This document shows, piece by piece, positions 1-5,143 of a stretch of 5,143 bases of DNA. The number at the start of each line of letters is the position of its first letter. Positions within the stretch are counted from its first letter, which is position 1. The notes under the pieces are model-generated. The model was not told the DNA's origin and ran no database searches. It saw nothing but the letters and a program-made list of their open reading frames with translations. The translations under genes were made by a program, and so were the position numbers. Origin of the DNA: Candidatus Kuenenia stuttgartensis (GTDB lineage: Bacteria > Planctomycetota > UBA1135 > UBA2386); the NCBI GenBank assembly GCA_945861365.1, contig CAMAUH010000332.1, forward strand, positions 1-5,143, in the 5' to 3' direction.

Positions 1-1
1 T

Positions 2-1564
2 GAAGCGGCGCTGGCGTTGGCCACGTTCGGCACCGCGGCCACGGGCGCGACCGGCGCACTGTTCGACCTGCTGCGACGCAACGACGACCACGATGCCGTG
101 CTGCGCCACGCCGCCGTGCTGGCGTTGGCGGAATGCGCCGGCCGCGACGCGCTGCTCGAACGCACCGGCGACGCGGCGATCGCGGTGCGCCGCGGCGCCC
201 TGCTGGCGCTGGCCCGCCGCCTCGATGCCGAGGTCGCGCGCTTCTTGCGCGATGGCGACGTGACGCTGCGCGCCGACGCCGCGCGCGCCATCTACGAAGG
301 TCCGATCCAGCCCGCGATGCGCGAGCTGGCGAAGCTGTGCTACGACGAGACGGCCGACGACGCGGCGATCGACTGGCGCGCCATCAACGCCTGCCGGCTG
401 CTCGGGGAGACCGAGTACGGGGAAGCGCTGGTGCAGGTCGCCGCGCGCAAGCAGCACCCGGCCGCGACGCGCCGCGAAGCGCTGGCGGTGCTGGCGGAAT
501 GGCAGGCGCCGCATGGCCAGTGCCGCGTGACCGGCAACTGGCGCCCGTGCACGCACGAGAACGCGCACGTGGTCGCGCAGTGCCTGACGCCGGTCGCGGT
601 CGAATTGCTCGGCGACGGCGACGTCGCCGCCGCCACGGTGCGCGCGATCGTGCAGCTGGAGCTGAAGACGCTGGCGCCAAACCTGCAGCAGCTGGTGGGC
701 GACGGCAAGGCCGCCGACGACGTGCGCGTGGCGGCCCTCGATGCGCTGGCGACGCTGCAGTCCGAGCTGCTGCAACCGACGCTGGCCGGCATCGGCGCCG
801 ACGCCCCGGTGCCGCTGCGCAAGCGCGCGGTCGCGTTGCTGCAGCACAGCGCGCCGGAGCAGGCGGTACCGGTGCTCGCCACGCTGCTGGCGAACGCGTC
901 GCTCGGTGAACAGCAGGCCGCGTTCGAAGCGCTCGGTGGCCTGCAGCACGCGAGTGCCACCGCACTGCTGCGCACCTGGCTGCAGCGGCTCGAACGCGAC
1001 GACGTTCCCGCGGCGCTGCGCCTCGACCTCGTGCTCGCCGCCGAGAAGCACGCCGAACTCGCGCCGCTGCTGGCCGCGCGCAGCGATGCGGCAGCGAAGC
1101 TCGGCGCCGTGCAGCCGTACGCGGACTGCCTCGAGGGCGGCGACAGCAAGGCCGGCCGCGCGGTGTTCTTCGACCACGAAGCGACGCGCTGCACGCGCTG
1201 CCACACCCTCGGCGGCAACGGCGGCAATGCCGGCCCGGTGCTGGACGGCATCGGCAAGAAGCTGACGCGGCAGCAGCTGCTCGAAGCGCTGATCACGCCG
1301 AGCCTGCGCATCGCCGAGGGCTTCGGCACGGTGACGATCGAGCTCGACGACGCGACCGCGCACACCGGCGTCGTGACCAAGGACCAGGACGGCAGCGTCA
1401 CGCTGGTGCCGGTCAGCGGCGAACCGGTCACGGTGCCGCAGAGCCGCATCCGCTCGCGCACGCCGAACGCGGCGAGCGCGATGCCGCCGATGGGCGGACC
1501 ACTGTCGAAGACGCAGATCCGCGACCTGCTCGAGTTCCTCGGCAAGCAGCAGAAGGGCGACTGA
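2..1564 (+). CDS. PVC-type HEAT-repeat protein with C-terminal haem-binding (cytochrome c) domain, 5' partial
   Basis: The frame is open to the left edge, so the N-terminus is missing; the TTG at 17 is only the first start-like codon inside it. Numbering residues from that TTG, about 1-365 are Ala/Leu-rich paired helices typical of HEAT repeats, including a W...VTGNWRP stretch (about 166-181) that I recall recurring in PVC haem proteins. Residues 380-515 match the PVC 'putative haem-binding domain' (TIGR02603-like): GRAVFF, then CTRCH (C392, C395 thioether bonds; H396 proximal ligand), GPVLDGIGKK, an IAEGF-type stretch, SAMPPM (M489 the likely distal ligand, M492 the alternative) and a final helix RDLLEFL. 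Full-length relatives often begin with a signal peptide and a dehydrogenase-like beta-propeller; whether this one does cannot be seen. The likely role is extracytoplasmic electron transfer, with the HEAT part as scaffold (inference); substrate unknown. It converges on a DUF1553-DUF1501 operon. Family assignment is strong, function unknown. Confidence 0.93.
   Translation, partial: EAALALATFGTAATGATGALFDLLRRNDDHDAVLRHAAVLALAECAGRDALLERTGDAAIAVRRGALLALARRLDAEVARFLRDGDVTLRADAARAIYEGPIQPAMRELAKLCYDETADDAAIDWRAINACRLLGETEYGEALVQVAARKQHPAATRREALAVLAEWQAPHGQCRVTGNWRPCTHENAHVVAQCLTPVAVELLGDGDVAAATVRAIVQLELKTLAPNLQQLVGDGKAADDVRVAALDALATLQSELLQPTLAGIGADAPVPLRKRAVALLQHSAPEQAVPVLATLLANASLGEQQAAFEALGGLQHASATALLRTWLQRLERDDVPAALRLDLVLAAEKHAELAPLLAARSDAAAKLGAVQPYADCLEGGDSKAGRAVFFDHEATRCTRCHTLGGNGGNAGPVLDGIGKKLTRQQLLEALITPSLRIAEGFGTVTIELDDATAHTGVVTKDQDGSVTLVPVSGEPVTVPQSRIRSRTPNAASAMPPMGGPLSKTQIRDLLEFLGKQQKGD
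1190..1204 (+). other. Haem c attachment motif CTRCH
   Basis: These five codons encode Cys-Thr-Arg-Cys-His, the only CXXCH in the visible part of the protein, so one covalently bound haem is predicted. The flanking sequence (GRAVFF before it, TLGGNGG and GPVLDGIG after it, an MP motif about 95 residues downstream) is the normal setting of the PVC haem-binding domain, so a chance motif is unlikely. Haem attachment at such sites takes place outside the cytoplasmic membrane, which implies that the whole protein is exported. Confidence 0.92.
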
Positions 1565-1627
1565 CGCCCGGCGCGGTGCCGTGGATCGACACGCTGTTCG
1601 TGCCCGTGCAGTGAGGGGCGCGAGCGC
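1565..1627. other. Short gap between convergent genes; no clear terminator
   Basis: These 63 bases separate the stop of the haem protein from the stop of the minus-strand DUF3817 gene. I see only weak secondary structure: a 4-bp stem CACG/CGTG with a 5-base loop at 1590-1602, and an 8-base palindrome GAGCGCTC at 1622-1629 running into the DUF3817 stop codon. Neither is followed by a T-run on either strand. Transcription from both sides may end by Rho or overlap here; this is inference. Confidence 0.5.
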
Positions 1628-1942
1628 TCAGGTGCGCGGGGTTGCCGCGATCCAACCGCGCACGCGGTCATCGAGCCAGAACGGCACCAGCGGCACGAAC
1701 GACGCGGCGAACAGCGTGAACAAGCGCCCCAACGACCAGAAGTGGTCGATGCGCGCGCGCACCAGCAGCCACGTCAGCACGAGGAACAGCAGCCCGTGCA
1801 CCATGCCGAGCACCTTGACCGCCATCGGCATGCCGAACGCGTACTTCAGCGGCATCGCGATGCCGAGCAGCAGCAGGTAGGAGACCGCTTCGGTCAACGA
1901 CACCCGCCGCAGCGTGCGCAAGGTCCACGGAGCGTCCGTCAT
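1628..1942 (-). CDS. DUF3817 small integral membrane protein
   Basis: A 104-residue protein with three hydrophobic segments, about residues 20-36, 42-61 and 74-90, as in DUF3817 (YdzA-like) membrane proteins. Family hallmarks visible are a short N-terminal stretch (RTLRRVSLTEAVSYLLLL), the MPLKY motif (30-34) at the end of helix 1, and GMVHGLLF (46-53) in helix 2. The biochemical function of DUF3817 is unknown; it is expected in the cytoplasmic membrane. The frame is open further upstream, with in-frame ATGs at 1981 and 2038. I chose the ATG at 1942 because it puts the family's conserved region about ten residues from the start and the extra 32 residues look neither conserved nor hydrophobic. 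No Shine-Dalgarno is evident before either 1942 or 1981. It lies 67 bases after the DUF1501 stop on the same strand, so it may be cotranscribed, but a functional link is not shown. Confidence 0.88.
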   Translation of the reverse strand: MTDAPWTLRTLRRVSLTEAVSYLLLLGIAMPLKYAFGMPMAVKVLGMVHGLLFLVLTWLLVRARIDHFWSLGRLFTLFAASFVPLVPFWLDDRVRGWIAATPRT

Positions 1943-2009
1943 GCGTCGCGCATCGTGCAGAGCGGACGACGCGAGCACCATGGCGCAGCCGAGGGAACGC
2001 GCCGAGCCT
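1943..2009 (-). other. Spacer between the DUF1501 and DUF3817 genes
   Basis: A 67-base same-strand gap. I see no convincing promoter, terminator hairpin with T-run, or Shine-Dalgarno in it. It is longer than the 4-base gap between the two upstream genes, so the DUF3817 gene could have its own weak promoter here or be read through from the operon; the sequence does not decide. The upstream-extended DUF3817 frame covers this gap but looks non-conserved. Confidence 0.4.
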
Positions 2010-3407
2010 TCACGCCAGCAGTTCCTTGCGCACGACACCGTGCACGTCGGTCAGCCGGAACGCGCGGCCCTGGAACTTGAAGGTCAACTGCTCGTGGTCG
2101 ACGCCGAGCAGGTGCATCACCGTCGCCTGCAGGTCGTGCACGTGGATCGGGTTGTCGGCGACCTTGTAGCCGAGCTCGTCGGTGGTGCCGACCACGGCGC
2201 CGCGCTTGCAGCCGCCGCCCGCGAGCAGCATCGAGAAGCAGTGCGGGTGGTGGTCGCGGCCGAGGAACTTGCTGCCGTCGCGCGCTTCGTTCATCGGCGT
2301 GCGGCCGAACTCGCCGCCCCACACCACCAGCGTCTCGTCCAGCAGCCCGCGCCGGCGCAGGTCGATCAGCAGTGCGGCGAGCGGCCGGTCGAGTTCCGCG
2401 GCCTTCTTCGGGAACTGCGTCATCAGGTCGTCCGACGGGTTGGTGCCGTGGATGTCCCACCCGGAATCGTGCAGCTGCACGAAGCGCACGCCGCGCTCGA
2501 CGAGGCGCCGCGCCAGCAGGCAGTTGTTGGCCAGCGACGCGCGCCCCGGCGTGGTGCCATAGAGCGCATGCACCTCGGGCGGCTCACCCTGCAGATCGAC
2601 CGCCTCGGGCACCGAGCGCTGCATGCGGAAGGCGAGCTCCGCCTGCGCGATGCGCGCGTGGGTCTCGGGGTCACCGTGCTCGGCCGCGCGCAGGGCGTTG
2701 AGGTCGTTCTGCGCCCGCAGCGTGCGTTCGCGGCGCGCGCGGTCGACGCCGGGCGGATCCTGCAGGTACAGCACCGGCTCGCCGGCCGAACGGAACTCGG
2801 TGCCCTGGTGCACCGACGGCAGGAAGCCCGCACTCCACAGCGCCTTGCCGGCACTCGGCAGGTTGCCACCGCTCAGCATCACGACGAACGCGGGCAGGTC
2901 GCGGTTCGCGCTGCCGAGGCCGTAGCCGACCCAGCCGCCGAACGACGGCCGCCCCGGCCGCGGCGCGCCCGAGAACAGCAGGTGCTCGGCCGGCGCGTGG
3001 TTGAACTGGTCGGTGACCATCGACCGCACCAGCGTCACGTCGCCCATCTGCTGCGCCAGGTGCGGGAACAGCTCGCACATCTCGAGACCGTTCGCGGCGC
3101 GCAGCCAGCCGTGCTGGTGGCCGAGCAGCAGCGGGTGGCCCTTGATGAACGCGAAGCGCTCCTTCGCCAGGAACGAGTCGGGGCACTTCTGCCGGTCGAG
3201 CCGGTCGAGCGTCGGCTTGCGATCGAAGATGTCGAGGGTCGGCGGCGCGCCCTCCATGTGCAGCCAGATCACGTTCTTCGCCCGCGGGGCGGACGGCGGG
3301 CGGCGATCGCCGTCGCCGAGCAGCGAGCGCAGCGCGATGGCACCGAGCGAAGTGCCGGAACCGGCGAGGAAGCCGCGGCGGCCGGGAATGCTGGGGAGGA
3401 AGGGCAT
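2010..3407 (-). CDS. DUF1501 domain protein, Tat-exported, alkaline phosphatase-like fold
   Basis: A complete 465-residue protein, normal for the family. The N-terminus has a twin-arginine signal: PGRRGFL (8-14), then a Gly/Ala/Leu-rich stretch to about residue 30, so folded export by Tat is predicted. The DUF1501 domain fills the rest: LHMEGAPPTLDIFDRKP (49-65), then FAFIKGHP, a QFNHAP motif, GRPSFGGWVGYGLGS, NNCLLARRLVERGVRFVQ, HDSGWDIHG (313-321), VVWGGEFGRTP (ending at P371), GRDHHPH (383-389), HDLQATVMHLLG and a closing RLTDVHG. DUF1501 belongs to the alkaline phosphatase/sulfatase fold superfamily; D59/D62, D318/H320 and D385/H386 are plausible metal-site residues (inference). Substrate and reaction are unproven. 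It starts 4 bases after the DUF1553 stop, indicating a shared transcript, and this order is the usual PVC arrangement. The ATG at 3407 is favoured by the Tat motif and an upstream GAGG. Confidence 0.96.
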   Translation of the reverse strand: MPFLPSIPGRRGFLAGSGTSLGAIALRSLLGDGDRRPPSAPRAKNVIWLHMEGAPPTLDIFDRKPTLDRLDRQKCPDSFLAKERFAFIKGHPLLLGHQHGWLRAANGLEMCELFPHLAQQMGDVTLVRSMVTDQFNHAPAEHLLFSGAPRPGRPSFGGWVGYGLGSANRDLPAFVVMLSGGNLPSAGKALWSAGFLPSVHQGTEFRSAGEPVLYLQDPPGVDRARRERTLRAQNDLNALRAAEHGDPETHARIAQAELAFRMQRSVPEAVDLQGEPPEVHALYGTTPGRASLANNCLLARRLVERGVRFVQLHDSGWDIHGTNPSDDLMTQFPKKAAELDRPLAALLIDLRRRGLLDETLVVWGGEFGRTPMNEARDGSKFLGRDHHPHCFSMLLAGGGCKRGAVVGTTDELGYKVADNPIHVHDLQATVMHLLGVDHEQLTFKFQGRAFRLTDVHGVVRKELLA

Positions 3408-3411
3408 CGGC

Positions 3412-5143
3412 TCAGCGCCTCGTGACGAACTCGTCGAGCGACAGGATCACGCCGGCGACGGTGCCGAACGCGGCGAGGACGGGGCCCATGCCGCCCTCTT
3501 CGAGGCGGCCGTCCGGCTTCGTTGCCGCGCGCAATTCGCGTTCGGCCTCGGCCGCGAACAGCGCGAACAGGCGCGCCTCCTCCGCCGGCGACGGATCGCG
3601 CGCGAGGCACCGGCGCCACAGCCAGCGCAGCATGCCGCGCTCGTCGCGCGCCTGGCTGGCGGTCATCGCGAGGCCGCCGAGCGCGAACGCCGCCTCGGTG
3701 AACTGCGGGTCGTTCCACAGCACCAGCGCCTGCAGCGGGGTGTTGGTCGGCCGCCGCCGCAGCACGCACGCCTCGCGGCTCTGCGCATCGAACACCAGCA
3801 TCGCCGGGTGCGGGCTGGTGCGCCGCCAGAACGTGTAGAGCGCGCGCCGGTAGCGATCCTCGCCCTCGTCCGCCTTCCACTGCGCGCCGCTGTAGAGCTG
3901 CATCCAGACGCCGTCGGGCTGCGGCGGGAACACGCTCGGGCCACCCTGCTTCGTCGTCAGCAGCCCGGACACCGCGAGTGCCTGGTCGCGCAGCATCTCG
4001 GCCGACAGCCGCATCACCGGTCCTCGCGCCAGCCAACGGTTGGTCGGGTCGATCTCGCGATGCCGTTCGGTGATCACGCTGCTCTGCCCGTAGGTGGCCG
4101 ACAGCACGATCGTGCGCAGCAGCCGGCGCAGCGACCACTCGTTGTCCCGGAACCCGGCGGCGAGCCAGTCGAGCAGTTCGGGGTGCGACGGCACCTCGCC
4201 CTGCGTGCCGAAGTCCTCCAGCGTGGGCACGAGGCCGGCGCCGAACAGCTCGCTCCAGATGCGATTGGCGACGACGCGGGCGGTCAGCGGGTTGTCACGC
4301 GACACCAGCCAGCGCGCGAAGCCGAGCCGGTCGCGCGGCGCCTCGGCCGGCAGGCCCGGCCAGATGCGCGGCACGTCCGGCGTCACCACGTCGCCGGGAT
4401 CGAGGAAGCTGCCGCGCCGGTGGATGCGCGTCGTGCGCCGCCGCTCCGGCGGCAGCTCGCGCAGCACCGGCACCGCCGCTCCCCGCTGCGCGTCGCGGCG
4501 TTGCTCGAGCGCCGCGATGCGGTCGCGCACGCCCGCCAGCTCCGGCGCCTCGGCCAGGTAGATGCCCTGCAACAGCGCCCGGTCCTGGTCGTCGCAGGCT
4601 TCCGCCGCCTTGGCCAACACCGCCTGCACGGCATCGCCGCGCTGCGGCGCGTGCATCGCGAAGTAGAAGCCGCCCGGGCCGCCGCCGTTGGTGATCTTCA
4701 CCAGCAGCGTGTTGTCGCCGGCGCGCAGGTCGACGGTCACCAGCTCCTGGTCCGGCGCAGCCGCCCCACCGACCTCCTTGCTGACGATCTCGGCGCCGTT
4801 CCACCACACCTTGATGGCATCGTCGCGACCGAACGACAGCGTCGTGCGCGCCGGGGCCGCCGCGTGGATCGTGCGGCACAGGTAGACCGCGCTGTTGTCG
4901 CCGCGCCACTGGTGCACGCGGCCGTCGACGAAGCCCGGCTCCTCGCGCCAGCGCAGCCCGTCCTGTTCGGCGTCGAGCCGCACGCCGTCGCGTTCGGCCG
5001 CGAACGCGGTGCGATGCGCATCCTGGAACGTGGCCGCCGGCACCGGTCCGAGAACGCGCCAGGTCGCCGCCCGCGGCCCGGCCGCCAGCCAGGCGGCGTG
5101 CTGCTGCCGCGCCGCCGCCACCCACACCGCGAACGCCCCCGGC
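3412..5143 (-). CDS. DUF1553 (PSD1) protein with N-terminal-side beta-sandwich domain, 5' partial
   Basis: The frame is open through the right edge, so the true start is outside; the GTG at 5127 is internal. Numbering from it, residues about 23-160 form a galactose-binding-like beta-sandwich (WRVLGPVPA, SAVYLCRTI, DDAIKVWWNGAEIV, GDNTLLVKITNGGG, FYFAM). A helical linker follows (about 165-210), then RRGSFLDPGDVVTPDVP. The DUF1553/PSD1 domain runs from about 260 to near the C-terminus: RDNPLTARVVANRIW (277-291), FGAGLVPTLEDFG, SHPELLDWLA, SATYGQSS, the DPTNRWLARGP and LSAEMLRDQALAVSGLL stretches, RRALYTFWRRTSPHP, RRRPTNTPLQALVLWNDPQF and a closing LSLDEFVTRR. Family members usually carry a signal peptide, a PSCyt1 haem domain and DUF1549 (PSCyt2) upstream; these would lie beyond the edge. 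No CXXCH is present in the visible part. It is the first visible gene of the operon with DUF1501. Export is expected; reaction unknown. Confidence 0.95.
   Translation of the reverse strand, partial: PGAFAVWVAAARQQHAAWLAAGPRAATWRVLGPVPAATFQDAHRTAFAAERDGVRLDAEQDGLRWREEPGFVDGRVHQWRGDNSAVYLCRTIHAAAPARTTLSFGRDDAIKVWWNGAEIVSKEVGGAAAPDQELVTVDLRAGDNTLLVKITNGGGPGGFYFAMHAPQRGDAVQAVLAKAAEACDDQDRALLQGIYLAEAPELAGVRDRIAALEQRRDAQRGAAVPVLRELPPERRRTTRIHRRGSFLDPGDVVTPDVPRIWPGLPAEAPRDRLGFARWLVSRDNPLTARVVANRIWSELFGAGLVPTLEDFGTQGEVPSHPELLDWLAAGFRDNEWSLRRLLRTIVLSATYGQSSVITERHREIDPTNRWLARGPVMRLSAEMLRDQALAVSGLLTTKQGGPSVFPPQPDGVWMQLYSGAQWKADEGEDRYRRALYTFWRRTSPHPAMLVFDAQSREACVLRRRPTNTPLQALVLWNDPQFTEAAFALGGLAMTASQARDERGMLRWLWRRCLARDPSPAEEARLFALFAAEAERELRAATKPDGRLEEGGMGPVLAAFGTVAGVILSLDEFVTRR
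3418..3421 (-). promoter_or_regulatory. Shine-Dalgarno-like GAGG for the DUF1501 gene
   Basis: On the minus strand GAGG lies 10 bases before the ATG at 3407, inside the last codons of the upstream DUF1553 gene (ACG AGG CGC TGA). The spacing is slightly long, but it is the best match near this start. With the 4-base intergenic gap it suggests that translation of DUF1501 is coupled to that of DUF1553. Confidence 0.45.
4648..5061 (-). other. Galactose-binding-like beta-sandwich domain within the DUF1553 protein
   Basis: This stretch encodes residues about 23-160 of the visible DUF1553 protein. Its order of motifs resembles the jelly-roll domains of sugar-active enzymes: a WRVLGPVP opening strand, an aromatic edge strand (SAVYLCRTI), the DDAIKVWWNGAEIV hairpin in which Asp-Asp precedes a 'V-W-x-N-G' turn, and a GDNTLLVKITNGGG strand. 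The fold is inferred from the pattern. It could bind a carbohydrate or simply serve as a structural spacer; no binding residues can be assigned from sequence alone. Confidence 0.7.

Noticed and set aside
17..19. TTG as the start codon of the HEAT/haem protein
   Set aside because: The same frame is open upstream to the window edge (EAALAL...) and continues the HEAT-like helix, so the gene begins outside the window.
517..594. The Cys/His cluster in the HEAT region (GQCRVTGNWRPCTHENAH) as a second haem or zinc site
   Set aside because: The cysteines are not in a CXXCH arrangement, and the surrounding W...VTGNWRP pattern looks like a common stretch of the PVC HEAT region. A metal site cannot be supported from this alone.
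1564..1614. A short open stretch after the haem gene ending in TGA at 1612, as a small gene or frameshifted tail
   Set aside because: It has only about 16 codons, no ribosome binding site, and the haem domain already ends naturally at residue 515.
340..1671. A 443-codon open frame on the minus strand opposite the HEAT/haem gene
   Set aside because: It is antisense to a strongly supported coding gene, its product is low-complexity Ser/Ala/Arg-rich with no recognisable domain, and such long shadows are expected at this GC content.
3213..3263. GAPPTLDIFD in DUF1501 as a lost catalytic serine, compared with the GGPS form seen in many members
   Set aside because: From memory, a PP form at this place is common in the PVC subfamily that pairs with DUF1553 and shares the QFNHAP and EFGRTP motifs, so it is a subfamily trait and not a defect.
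1914..3425. A 503-codon open frame on the plus strand opposite the DUF1501 gene
   Set aside because: Its product is Arg/Ala/Gln/His-rich without any family motif, while the minus strand encodes a full, motif-complete DUF1501 protein. It is a composition-driven shadow.
5125..5127. GTG (minus strand) as the start codon of the DUF1553 protein
   Set aside because: The frame remains open to the right edge, and family members carry further domains upstream, so this is an internal valine.

Overview
The window is very GC-rich (by eye about 70%, with G or C at most third codon positions) and almost wholly coding. The gene families point to a high-GC member of the PVC superphylum, most likely a planctomycete. 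A PVC-type haem-binding HEAT-repeat protein, a DUF1553 (PSD1) protein and a DUF1501 protein occur together, a combination expanded in Planctomycetota and Verrucomicrobiota. Genus and species cannot be read from the sequence. No phage, insertion sequence, tRNA, rRNA or CRISPR signal was found.

Layout. The plus strand from the left edge to 1564 holds the 3' part of a gene for a HEAT-repeat protein ending in a c-type cytochrome domain (CTRCH haem site). A 63-base gap with no convincing terminator separates it from three convergent minus-strand genes. In their transcription order, from the right edge leftwards, these are: a 5'-truncated DUF1553 protein with a galactose-binding-like beta-sandwich before the DUF1553 domain (3412-5143); a complete Tat-exported DUF1501 protein of the alkaline phosphatase-like fold (2010-3407), starting 4 bases after the previous stop; and a small three-helix DUF3817 membrane protein (1628-1942), 67 bases further on.

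How they may work together. The DUF1553-DUF1501 pair is a recurrent PVC operon whose products are predicted to act outside the cytoplasmic membrane. The missing front of the DUF1553 protein would be expected to carry the planctomycete cytochrome (PSCyt1) and DUF1549 (PSCyt2) domains. With the convergent haem protein, the locus would then encode two exported cytochrome-type proteins and one putative hydrolase or metal-dependent enzyme. The substrate is unknown. A carbohydrate or sulfated/phosphorylated glycan is a guess based on the sugar-binding-like fold and the alkaline phosphatase-like fold. The DUF3817 gene may only be a downstream passenger. Both outer genes run off the window, so their N-terminal domains and export signals are not visible.

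I do not see a clearly new biological system. The genes fit known, though functionally uncharacterised, PVC families. The points most worth checking are the sandwich domain fused to DUF1553, the DUF3817 gene behind the pair, and the pairing with a convergent haem protein.
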